Assembly: GCA_051453625.1 (NCBI GenBank)
Contig: JBOZIK010000001.1
Coordinates: forward strand, 289,588,254 to 289,621,854
Direction of reading: 5' to 3'
Length of the DNA stretch: 33,601 nt
Source: Welwitschia mirabilis
Taxonomy: Eukaryota; Gnetophyta; Gnetopsida; Welwitschiales
Shown: positions 11,990-22,499 of the stretch, piece by piece
How positions within the stretch are numbered: the stretch's first letter is position 1
Layout: each line of letters starts with the position of its first letter
Position numbers and translations under genes: made by a program
Notes under the pieces: generated by a model
What the model was told of the DNA's origin: nothing
Seen by the model: only the letters and a program-made list of their open reading frames with translations
The model's database searches: none

Positions 11990-13831
11990 ACTACTTCTCC
12001 AATATTGAATATGTTATCATGACAAACATATTTAGGTCCGTTTGTAGGGTTAGCCTCACACTTCCTTAAACCTAGCTTTATATTTTGGAGTTTTAATATT
12101 TAAAGAAATAAAAAAGGAAAGATATTGGCACAGAGAAAAACCTAATTGAAAAAAAAAAAAAACACCTCTATTAATAGATAAGACTACATCCATTGAAAAA
12201 CCTAAATGGATGGAAAATCTCAAATTAAAAGAAAACCTAAATTGGTAGGATTTATTAAACTTAAATGAGTAGGCTGAAAAAATAAACCGAAGTGGAACAA
12301 CAAAGAGTATTAAATAAAAACTAAAAGAACCACTAAATCCATATTTCCCTACCTAGATTAAGGGGTGAAACAAATTGTAACCCCCTCACAATATGTCATT
12401 GCCAATTTTTATATCCATTCAAACATTAAGAGAATATATGTGATATCATATTTTTTGTCTTCATAGATTATAATACTCAGTGAAAAGCTTATTTTAATTA
12501 TGTTCTTTTTTTATTTAGTTAAAACAAGATTTCTATGGAATATGATGTTTTCTATGTTAATTTTAGAATTTTGAATCATAACAAAATCAATCCTATGATT
12601 GCAACAATTTCTTATTTCAAGTACAAACTAATAATAAAGAATAATTGTTAGATAATTAACTAGATGTCTACATGTTCTATGAAATCATTATGTGGATATA
12701 TGACAATTTCTCCGTGTAATATTTCCACATCTAGAACATTGTATTAAAGAAGATTAATTAGATTTTTAAGAGACTTCGAGCATATGAAACAATAGATTTT
12801 TCAATATTTAATCAATAAAGAGCAATCATTTAAAAAACAAAAGAAATAACAATTTTTTGTTGTATTCACAGCTTTAAATTGATGAAAAGTATTACAATAT
12901 TTGACAAGATAATTTTATATTTATAAAGCCAACCCTTATCAAGCTTAATTCCATGTATGGTTAATTGGATACGCTCATGTTTCCAATTCTATAAGCATCT
13001 ACCTTCATGGAAATGAGGATGCATGTTACAGAACTCAATTTACATAGATTTAGAAAATACGACCTTAAAACATCTATCCACTAAAGAATCACGTTAGCTT
13101 CAAAACAAAAGAAATGTAGAGTTGTCATCAATGGTAATTATCAATTACAACATGAAGGATATCTTAAGATGTAAGTTTGTTCCAAGATTTAGTGACTTTG
13201 GTAAATCCATATTATTTAAGATACCCAAAAAATAAGATATACATTCATCGATATAAACTGCTTAAGAAGTTCTCATTCATTCTCTTTCTTTTCCTTCTCA
13301 AATAGATTTTCCTTTAATTTACTGATTTTATTTCCTTTACTTTTTAATGATTTTTTTCCTTCACAAAATTGCCTCTATAAAATGCAAGTTTTCATGGAGC
13401 TTGGGAGTTTCATTAATATTTTTTTTTAATATTTAGTTTTGATTCAAATTTATGGTTTCCTTGGAGAGCTTTTTACCTTGTAATTATCCTTTGATCAATT
13501 AACAAATAAACATGGATGTGTTTAGCTATGCATAATTGTATACAAGTTTTGCATGATAAAATTCTATGTAAAAAGAAAGTACAAAACCATCGTGAACACT
13601 TGATTACAAAGCACTCATGATGTTGAAGTGGTTAGATATACAAACCATATAACAATGGTTGTAACAATCATAAGATATGTGATCATTAAAACCAATAGCT
13701 TTCAAGGCTGTAGTTACGGTAAAACTGATAACAAAATGTTATTTACCACATTAGGTTATACAAAATCATATTCCGTATATTGCACAACGCGATAAACAAT
13801 ACAATATCATATTAGTATTATGTACACTACA
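11990..13831. other. No recognisable gene
   Basis: Very AT-rich sequence. The only pattern noted is a loose repetition of GAAAAACCTAAATGG-like words around 12140-12250. No coding, RNA or element boundary could be supported. Confidence 0.5.
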
Positions 13832-14616
13832 NNNNNNNNNNNNNNNNNNNNNNNNNNNNNNNNNNNNNNNNNNNNNNNNNNNNNNNNNNNNNNNNNNNNN
13901 NNNNNNNNNNNNNNNNNNNNNNNNNNNNNNNNNNNNNNNNNNNNNNNNNNNNNNNNNNNNNNNNNNNNNNNNNNNNNNNNNNNNNNNNNNNNNNNNNNNN
14001 NNNNNNNNNNNNNNNNNNNNNNNNNNNNNNNNNNNNNNNNNNNNNNNNNNNNNNNNNNNNNNNNNNNNNNNNNNNNNNNNNNNNNNNNNNNNNNNNNNNN
14101 NNNNNNNNNNNNNNNNNNNNNNNNNNNNNNNNNNNNNNNNNNNNNNNNNNNNNNNNNNNNNNNNNNNNNNNNNNNNNNNNNNNNNNNNNNNNNNNNNNNN
14201 NNNNNNNNNNNNNNNNNNNNNNNNNNNNNNNNNNNNNNNNNNNNNNNNNNNNNNNNNNNNNNNNNNNNNNNNNNNNNNNNNNNNNNNNNNNNNNNNNNNN
14301 NNNNNNNNNNNNNNNNNNNNNNNNNNNNNNNNNNNNNNNNNNNNNNNNNNNNNNNNNNNNNNNNNNNNNNNNNNNNNNNNNNNNNNNNNNNNNNNNNNNN
14401 NNNNNNNNNNNNNNNNNNNNNNNNNNNNNNNNNNNNNNNNNNNNNNNNNNNNNNNNNNNNNNNNNNNNNNNNNNNNNNNNNNNNNNNNNNNNNNNNNNNN
14501 NNNNNNNNNNNNNNNNNNNNNNNNNNNNNNNNNNNNNNNNNNNNNNNNNNNNNNNNNNNNNNNNNNNNNNNNNNNNNNNNNNNNNNNNNNNNNNNNNNNN
14601 NNNNNNNNNNNNNNNN
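13832..14616. other. Assembly gap (785 N)
   Basis: A run of N. Unlike the gap at 8913, its edges do not repeat each other, so sequence is probably missing. Confidence 0.95.
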
Positions 14617-15955
14617 TATCTTACAACACATAACATATGACTTATTTTATTCACAAACTCAAAAAATCAACTAACATAACTCAAGTTTAGCTTAAATCTT
14701 TTTAACATGTTTCATTATGAACCATTCCAATAAAATAATGTTAGCAATTAAGAACCCTTTTAAGATAGTGTTCTGGTCTTTTAAAGATGGAATTGTGGTA
14801 AAAAGAAAGAGCATGTTTTAGTTTTTTGATGAGTACCTAAAACAATACTGACTTTCCTACAAAGCATGGTATTATAAGATATTTAGGACAGTTATGAATC
14901 TTAATAGTGAATGAGTTTTCCTAATCTGAAAACTTGATAATACACATCATTTTGCTTTTGTAAACATAACCTTTTACTCAAGGAGGAAAAAAATTGGCTA
15001 CACAAAATACAATTGGTGTAGTGTTCAACTTTTAGAAATCATATTTAATCTCACAGACTAATTTAAAATGTTGCCAAAATAATCCCTCTTTGTAATGCTT
15101 AGCAATTAAATCAGCACATTCTCTAAAACCTTATTCTTTTTAAGAGCTAAATTCATGAAAAAAGATGGACCATGGTCATGTTCTAAATTAGACTGAAGGG
15201 GTCATTATATTTCCAAGTGAAAGCAAGTTTAGTGTTGCCCGCTATGCTTATTAGATGCACTCTCAATAATTTTACTATAATTCTACTCCTTGTTGCTTAA
15301 ACAGTGTATAAATCTTCCAATTTTACTTGTGTGAATTCATGCAATTCAATAATTTTGCTTGAAGTCATACTTGCATTCTCCATTAAACATGTATCCCTGT
15401 TCTTTTAAATATTTCAAATTCTTTTGGGGTATCTTGTCTACAATATTTGTTTTGAATGGTTATACTCATCAGGCCATTAATCACCGTTTCAAATGTTTAA
15501 CAGAACCACATTATTTACATAGTCATTTAGCTCAGCCCACAACGTACTATACAACAATTAATTATTCATTCATAATGAACAATAATTCTTTCCGCCTTTC
15601 TGCAAAGAATTCATGCCACGTAGAAAATTACATTGCTATGTTGCCTATCACTTACCATAAAAAAATAACACTAATTCTTTTCTCACTCAATCAAATGTAG
15701 ATATTTATGCAAACACAGAGCTAAGATCTATGATGTTCCTGGAATTTTTGCCATTTTTCTTCAAAGTTATAAATACTTTAGTATTTTATGGTATGTTTAT
15801 GTGTTGAAAAGTTGGCTAAAACATTTCCAACATTGTAAGTAATCTGGTACTTACTGAAGTTTTAGCCTCACTGATAGGTGTAAGCTCCAATTTTGTGAAT
15901 AAAAAACAAATGCTCTGTGGAGAAATTTAAAAATAACGATGAGTTCCACAGGTTA
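14617..15955. other. Galactokinase 3' flank; 3' UTR and unassigned DNA
   Basis: On the minus strand this lies downstream of the galactokinase stop. The 3' UTR must start at 15955. No perfect AATAAA was noticed within the first few hundred bases on that strand, only weaker variants such as CATAAA, so the transcript end is undefined. A 31-codon protein-like piece on the minus strand (about 15035-15130, ECADLIAKHYKEGLFWQHF) is unassigned. The plus-strand open frame at 15359-15700 shows no recognisable motif. Confidence 0.5.
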
Positions 15956-16069
15956 TTACTCGAATCTGAATATTGCAGCTCCACTTGATGGTTTAGAGGC
16001 AAATACGTAGAGTCCCAGGTCATTACTGGTAATCAATCCTCTCTGTATTCGTGACCGATAAAAGGCTTC
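15956..16069 (-). CDS. GAL1: Galactokinase, last exon with stop codon
   Basis: This is the terminal exon, 114 nt: 37 codons and a TAA stop at 15956-15958. It was found by extending the gene past the visible reading frame. The minus strand gives EAFYRSRIQRGLITSNDLG then LYVFASKPSSGAAIF then RFE. This matches the conserved C-terminus of plant GAL1 (KEKYY...DLxLYxFASKPSSGAAIF). The acceptor is CTTCAG|GAA at 16070-16071, and the phase matches the preceding donor exactly. The junction NLK|EAFY parallels VKEKYY in the family. The three-residue extension RFE after AAIF is short and ordinary. With intact exons, canonical splice sites and a normal C-terminus, the gene is likely functional, although the 5' part is not visible. 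Confidence 0.94.
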   Translation of the reverse strand, partial: EAFYRSRIQRGLITSNDLGLYVFASKPSSGAAIFRFE

Positions 16070-16208
16070 CTGAAGTCAATAGACGTCCATTGATGATATT
16101 ACATCGTTAATTCGCATAACCAAAATATAAACAAAATATAAGCATCCATTCCAACATAGCTGAATAAGGCAAGGAATAAACAAGAAATCGTTCACATCTC
16201 AGAATTAC
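16070..16208 (-). other. Galactokinase last intron (139 bp, phase 0)
   Basis: This short intron starts GTAATTCTG at 16208 and ends TGACTTCAG at 16070. It is of usual plant length and lacks recognisable repeats. It contrasts sharply with its 8.36-kb neighbour. Confidence 0.9.
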
Positions 16209-16350
16209 CTTCAGATTTAAAATGAAAGAAGGAATGGCCTGTTCTTTGACTAATGACACAGTACAACCTCCCCAGCCGGCTCCTGTAAGCCTTGCTCCAA
16301 GGGCACCACTCTCTCGACACACCTTTACTAGTTCTTCCAGCTCCGGACAA
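16209..16350 (-). CDS. GAL1: Galactokinase, penultimate exon with GHMP motif 3
   Basis: This exon carries the most diagnostic part of the enzyme. The minus strand reads [10 protein letters not shown] then [19 protein letters not shown] then TVSLVKE, the glycine-rich third GHMP kinase motif that lies beside the substrate and phosphate site. [13 protein letters not shown] is characteristic of the GAL1/GALK2 branch. The exon has 142 nt (one base plus 47 codons). It enters after acceptor CACTTAG at 16351 and leaves at AAG|GTAATT (16208) in phase 0. A methionine codon (16371-16373) lies just upstream in the same open frame. It is in intron sequence and should not be taken as the start. The exon is intact and shows no sign of decay, unlike the surrounding repeats. 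Confidence 0.95.
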
Positions 16351-16639
16351 CTAAGTGGCTCAAACGGATTCATTTGTAAGGAATTGATGCATCGTCATAT
16401 TTATAATATAGAATCACAGATCACATCGAAGAAAGCAACTAGTTAATGCTTATAAAGAAAGTAGTTTAACAAATTTAAAATACAGTTTAATCGTGTTATC
16501 AGAACATAAGATTTACATGTATAGAAATATATTCAGTAGCAATTAGCGGAACTAAGTAGCTCAAACTAGTGAACAAGTACTGCAAACAGACTAAGTAGGC
16601 TAGAAACACTCATGCTATAGAAACTTCAGCATACTTACT

Positions 16640-16828
16640 TTAAAAAGGGTGTGATGATGGCACGCTAAGGACATCTTTGATCTTACGTTTCAAATCTTGA
16701 AGATATGACCTTTAGATGTTCAACTCTTGCCCACATGCTTCATCATAACTCCAAGGCCTAATCTTCCTTTACAACATTTTAACATAACATAAAAGCTCAA
16801 ACACAAGATTTGGCTTCAAACCCTAACA
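16640..16828 (-). mobile_element. LTR-like terminus (start of a 3' LTR)
   Basis: On the minus strand, AAATGGGTGAT (16829-16839), polypurine-tract-like, is followed directly by TGTTAGGGTTTGAAGCC, a typical plant LTR start. A near copy of this start lies at 19018 (TGTTAGATGTTGTGAAGCC, then AAATCTT in both). This suggests the two ends of one decayed LTR element on the minus strand, 19018 down to about 16640. The downstream LTR limit and target duplication were not found. Confidence 0.4.
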
Positions 16829-16959
16829 ATCACCCATTTGAAGACAAATGTACTTTGGGATCAAGGGTGTCATAGATCTCTCTAGAGCCTATTCTATCAG
16901 ACAAGATCTTTGTTCTCAAAGGTTCCATAACCTATTTCTAGACGAAGTCAAATGTTTTT

Positions 16960-17580
16960 TGTGCTTTCTTACTCTTCAAATAATAGCTCCTTGACATCTC
17001 CAAGTTATATCTTCTCACCCTCAAGGACCATGGGGGGCTATGCCATGCTCATTCACCCTTCCATGGCTTTGTTTCTAAAAAAGCAAGCTCAGTTGTTAAG
17101 TCTTACGATGGGGTCATTTTTTCTATTGCACGACCAACCTTTTGGCTTTCTTTATGTGTATCTCATCCATAACTTACTTGAACATATTAAACTTTGATGC
17201 TAACTTGAACAACACAACATTTCTCTACTGAATTGTAGCTAGTGATTCTAACATAGTGGAAAAAATTTTCTGTTCTTGTTTGCTCTTCAAATATTAGCTC
17301 CTGGACATCTCCAAGTTATATCTTCTCACCCTCAACGACCAAGGGGCTATGCCATGCTCATTCACCCTTCCATGGCTTCTTTTCTCAGCCTCAAGCTCAT
17401 TTGTTAGGTCTTAACGGTGTGGTCATCTTTTCTATTTCATGGGAAACTTTTTGGCTTTTTTTATGTGTATCTCCCCTGTAACTTACTTGAACACATTCAA
17501 CTTTGAAGCCAACTTGCACAACACTTACATTTCTCCACTGAATTGTAGCTAACGATTCCAACATAGTGGAAAAACGCTGT
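16960..17580. repeat. 311-bp tandem duplication
   Basis: The segment with CTTCAAATAATAGCTCC...ATCTCCAAGTTATATCTTCT at 16974 recurs with offset 311 at 17285. Both copies end in GAATTGTAGCTA...ACATAGTGGAAAAA. They differ by about 10% and by small indels. On the minus strand it sits just inside the putative 3' LTR, in the interior of the presumed LTR element. Confidence 0.85.
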
Positions 17581-18590
17581 GATAAATTAGGGTAAGACCT
17601 AGCCATCTTTCAAGGGAGGGATTGTTTCAGTTGACCCTTGGTAGACAAACTTTTAGTCTATGTAGTTCGAACAATGCAATAGAACATAAACACAATGGGT
17701 AGTTCATTTGGTCCAACCTCTGCTACGGTGAATCATTTATCATGTAGCCTTGATCGAGTATACATCTCTAGCTTCAGTCCTTGGCAGTGTCCAATAAATG
17801 TCTCCCTTCCTATTTAGGCTAACATTCGCTTTGTCTCAGACCATAGGCAGATTCTCTAGAAATTAAAGATCCATTGACCTCAACTGAACAATTCCTACTT
17901 TATCTTCAACAACTCCTTGCTCAAGGAATCTTCTGCCATGGACCATTTTGGTTTAAACATGGTTTCTGGCTCCTAGATCATCTCAAAATTCTACATGTTC
18001 TGACATGACCTTATAATGCCCTTGTCAGAGATAGGAATGTGTTCCTTACCGTTTCAACAGAACTTGCTTAAGTGTGCAAATGTGAACTTAACACTCGCAA
18101 GAAATTAAAAGGTGGCAAAAATTAATTAGAGGTAATTTCACATATGAAAATGTCGCCACTTTGAGTCCAAAAGGAAGTCCTGACAATTGGAAGCATACTA
18201 CCCCAAGGTGTCAAAGTGAGGGCCAGACAAAGGTGGATTTCTATAGGTGATACATCCTGCAAGGAATTCTTTAACTGCTTCAATGGTTCTAGGCCTCTAG
18301 CACACATCATCCAATACGCATGGACACTTTTACACCCATATCAAAGAGTCCTCTTATTCCTCGTGTGCATTATCCCAAATGTTTTGTTAAAGAGAACATT
18401 GATTATGGCTCTTTGAACAATGTGCTTGAAAGCATTTTGCCAGTCAGCATTAACATCTTGGAATCTGATTAAGCTTTAACTCTAAACAACTTGCAAGCAA
18501 CTCGATTTAATATGGCCAAGGATATGGCTTGATGTTGTGATGGCTTCCCAATTGAATTATGTCAAGTGACTGACCACACACAAAGACAGA
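17581..18590 (-). other. Putative interior of an LTR element, no clear gag-pol
   Basis: The minus strand gives several protein-like stretches with stops, for example CARGLEPLKQLKNSLQDVS near 18260. No reverse transcriptase, integrase or protease motif was recognised. A non-autonomous element is possible. Confidence 0.3.
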
Positions 18591-19018
18591 CCTTAAAATT
18601 TTTTTAATCTTGAGGCTTTTCAATTTTGAAAATAAAAATGTTTAAGAAAAATAAGCAGCAAAGAAGACACACACAAAATTAGTGTGGATCAGGCCCTTTT
18701 TACCCTACTTTAGTGGAAACTGGCACAGAGCTCTTAGATTTAGCTAAAATGATTAACAATTCCTCTAGCTCCAGCCAAAACCCTTTAAAACAGTACAATG
18801 GCATGCCCTCCATCAAGACCCTAACTCCCCTTATAATATTAGGGTTTAAAGCCAACCTAAAAATACTTTGACCTCACCACCAAAAAAAGGAACCCTTCCT
18901 CTCTCTCTCTTTTTTTTAATTTTTAAAATTATTAATGACTGTCCCTTTTACAACATAAAGTTATAGGGCCAAAAGTAACACAAGATCAAACAAAGATTTG
19001 GCTTCACAACATCTAACA
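18590..19018 (-). mobile_element. LTR-like sequence (5' LTR candidate)
   Basis: The minus strand starts TGTTAGATG at 19018 and shares GAAGCCAAATCTT and ATGTTGTAAAAGG-like words with the LTR start at 16828. A GA-rich microsatellite (18900-18915) and an AT-rich stretch lie inside. The inner end and a primer binding site could not be placed with confidence. Confidence 0.4.
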
Positions 19019-21074
19019 AATGTGGCTCCCTTGATCAATTTTTAAACCACGGTGTCGGAAAGCTGATTCCTAAATATGAGGACTCAATCTTTTGTTAAAC
19101 AATTAAGGACACAGTTCTTTATTGATGGTCCCTTACAAGATCATCACCAAAGTTGTTGCATAGGCAATGCCTACATAGATTGATACTAGAAGAACAATTT
19201 GGCTTTCTTTACAACAGTTGATCTTAGGCAATGTGTTCCTTGTCATTGAGGGGCTCAGCTGAGAGAAAGACCACAGCTATGTTCCACATTCTTGAAGTAG
19301 GATTTTGCTCCATAATTGAACTGACTAGAGTTTCCTGTTAGCTACCATTCGAACGTAGAACGTGGGAAGCACTTTCATCAAACATGTTCAGATGTTGTTT
19401 GTGGATCCCTTTGCTTGCACAATAGTTAACAAATTCAGAAGCCAATGCATTAAACTAGAAAGGCTTGTTAGGAAGGGCTTCCCTCTTGCTCCGTACCTCT
19501 TCATCCTTGTAGTTTTGAGTTTCATCTATCCTTTTCATAGAGAGGTTTCAACGAAGAAGATGCAAAGTATCCCTCTTCCTAATCCCTAGGGTCATACTAT
19601 CATGAGTTAACAGGTTGATGCTTATTATTATTTTTTTTAATAACTCACAGAAAAGGATACGCATTGTTGTAACTAAATAACCCTATGATCTTGCTCTCCA
19701 CCTATTGTCACTCTTTTGGCTTAGATGTCATTGGAACAAAATCATGGCTTTAAGAAACTCATTCAAACAGTCCACAAATTAGGTGAATGAAAATCCCTAG
19801 AATTGGCTCTCTGATTCATAGATTTACTCTCTTAGTGATCAAGACAGCCATTGCCATTCATCTTTGACTTCAATGGCAGTATTGATGATAAAGTTAAGCT
19901 TAAGGTTCAAAGGTGCACCTCTGAGCGATGCTCTATTGCTAGAAAGATCACTATAATCAAATTCTATTAGGAATGCATATCGACCATTACTACTGCCTGG
20001 CAACTTAGAAAGCTGCCTATGAAAGCTGCAACACTACTCTCAAGCGTCCTCTCAAGCATCGTATTCAATTTGTAATTGGGGATTGGATTCAACACCCCGC
20101 AAAAATTCAGTTTGACAGAAAATTTGACACAATGTTCAGATTAATTCGACACAAAATTCAGAAGCTCACAAAACCTCAAGAACAATTAGAAAAATGATTT
20201 TTCCTGAGGACAAAAGCAATTCTAGGTCATTGTAGACATGATGAAACACGCAAGAAAAATTATAGAATACCCATAGCATTGTTAAACTTAGATTCTTAAT
20301 TTTGTGGTAAGATATCTTTTTTCCTTTTTTTCCCCTTTTTTTGGTCGAAGACTTTTTCAAGAATCAGACTCTCAACCACAAAGTCATGGAACCACTACTC
20401 TACCATTATGATGTCTCTTCAGAGATAATTTTGAGGTAAGAATTGCATGGTATAGTTATTCTATCTAGGTACCTAATTTCCAAGAGAGTATACATTTTAA
20501 ATAGTAAACATGTATGACTTCAAAAATTTGAAAATGAAAACATTGCATTAGCCGTATTCATGTAATTAATAATTCCAACTATTTTATCATCAGAAGGAGC
20601 CTCTGTTTCAAAACACATATGGTCTGATTCTATTTTGAATCAGTTTTCCCATGCAGCAGCAGCATTTATGCAAATTTTTACAAAATTCAGAGAAACTTTG
20701 CATCTAGAGAAATTTTGCTGTTAAATGCAAATTTTGTGAACGCAATTCTGCCTGAATGAATTGAACACTATCCTCCCAGGAACTTCCTATGTGGATCATT
20801 GCATCAAAAGAAAGGCTTCCATCACTTGGCTTCAGATCAATGTTCTGCTAAGAGATTCTTTAGGGCCCCCTAGATTCCTAGCTTGTACCATCAAGAAGGG
20901 GCACTTAGTGCCAAATTGATCAGCAGGATCTTTGAAGGAGATAATAGATTTAAAATGCTTTTCCGTGTGCAGGTTCAACATGCTCTCTCTAACCAGCATT
21001 CCTCAATAGCGCCTCTTTTCACTAAAGCTACACAAAATTTCAGCTTTGTCCTGATTCACAAGTTTGGACATCAT

Positions 21075-21380
21075 GTGATTAAGCAGACTTGGAAGAACAA
21101 GAGGACTGTGCTCACCTTAAGGCCTATGAAACTCTGGCAGTCCCCCCGAATTTTTTTGCAAATAGCCTCTTTTTACTATACGAATACCATTTGCAGCATC
21201 AACCCAATCCAAATGTTATAGATCACGTGATTAAGCAGATTTGCATGAATTGAAGGATCACGCTTCCCCTTGAAGCCTATGAAACTCTTAAATCTGGCCC
21301 CAACCTTTTTGCCAAAGCCCCCTTATGCGACGCTCCATTGTTGCAAAACTTTTGCATCTCGCTTGTTTGCTCATCAAGAG
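21075..21380. repeat. ~152-bp tandem duplication in LINE no. 3
   Basis: GTGATTAAGCAGA...CCTATGAAACTCT at 21075 recurs at 21227 (offset 152). The copies are clearly diverged. Confidence 0.7.
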
Positions 21381-21442
21381 GAACATCAAGATGATTAGTC
21401 ACTTTTTGGCTTGTGCATCAACTGTGCAAAATTATGAAACTC

Positions 21443-21532
21443 TCTATTTGAATTATTGGTTACCTCTCAATAGAAAAGCTGAAACGGCCTATTTGAATTA
21501 TTGGTTCCCTGTCAATAGAAGAGCTGATTTTG
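21443..21532. repeat. 45-bp tandem duplication in LINE no. 3
   Basis: TATTTGAATTATTGGTT starts two adjacent 45-bp units (21443 and 21488). In the plus frame they read YLNYWLPLNRKAETA and YLNYWFPVNRRADFA, so the duplication kept the frame. Confidence 0.9.
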
Positions 21533-22499
21533 CAACCTTACATGACAAAGTCCACAAGCTCTTCCAGTTACCTTGTTCTGAGAACAATCTTTGGTGTCAC
21601 ATCCATGGCAGGGAAAATGTCCCCAATCAACTGAATTTTTCTAGCAGAAAGTTGTATGATACTTTTTCACTGGCAGACCACTTTAAGAAAAAACTTAATA
21701 ATTTATAATCTCTGGACCTTTCTAGATAGAATTGGGGCACCTCCTTGCAGATGATTTGAAAATGCTAGGCTCAACACAAAGTGCAACTTTTCTATCTCAC
21801 CTGTATGTTCAAAGCTCTTGTTATGGGAGACAAGATCACTTTCGGGCAAACCCCCATTACGAACTACCCCTTCTGTGGCATAGCAGACACTCTCAAGACA
21901 CTTACTGGGTTTGAGACTACATCAAACTGCTTTGAGACCTTTTCTTTTGAATCTTCCATAAGCTGAACCATTGCCTCCTTACCATCATTATGCTAAGCCA
22001 TTCTCTTAAACCCAAGAAGCTCTTTGCTACCTTGATGATGGAATTACTCTTCATTATTTGAAAGCATAGGAAAAACAAGATTTACCACAGTAAAATGTTT
22101 AATATTTTCACTGTTATACTTACCTTCTACAATCTTACGCATGTGTAAATTATGAGTCAATAAGAGAAGATTCAATTTGAGAGGCCCACCTAGGGAAACA
22201 CCTCTTTCATGGTACATCCTTGTCATGCACCATCGCTAGAGTCCCCAGGGATGACTCATTGCTTGCTCGTCTTTCCCTCTACATGCTCCTATTTAGCCCC
22301 AGTCAAGGAACAATTTCTGGGTGTAATCAAGCCTCTTTTCTTCTACGTGCTCCTATTCAGCCCCTGTTGGATGATGGGAAGTAGAATGTTTGATATACTT
22401 TGGTGTAGCAGTATGGGGATGGTTAGAATAGATCCTCCTTTTTCCCAGGCACAAAGTCCTTTGGAGGGTGAATTTCCTCCTTTGTAAGGGTATAAGTGA

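Larger units (their letters stand above)
19050..21965 (+). mobile_element. Degenerate L1-type LINE no. 3, inside the galactokinase intron
   Basis: The plus strand shows L1 RT pieces in order. LILEEQFGFL (about 19180-19208) is followed by LFVDPFACTIVNKF (from about 19380). LVRKGFPLAPYLFILV (about 19460-19515) is the RQGCPLxPxLFxL motif with Gln and Cys changed. ISWNKIMALRNSF lies near 19730. A C-terminal zinc-finger region, MFKALVMGDKITFG then YPFCGIADTLKTL, lies at about 21800-21905. The element is antisense to galactokinase and has stops and frameshifts throughout. The catalytic DD box was not located. The 3' limit is uncertain and may extend to about 22500. Confidence 0.7.

Noticed and set aside
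13807-14674. Open frames across the 785-N gap
   Set aside because: Artefacts of the gap; fewer than 20 real codons on either side.
15359-15700. 113-residue plus-strand frame in the galactokinase 3' flank
   Set aside because: No motif, start context or homology recognised; the length is possible by chance.
16107-16373. 88-residue protein starting at the methionine at 16373
   Set aside because: The start lies in the intron and the end reads through the donor; the true exon is 16209-16350.
16222-16446. Plus-strand open frame over the galactokinase exon
   Set aside because: It is the antisense shadow of the conserved minus-strand exon.
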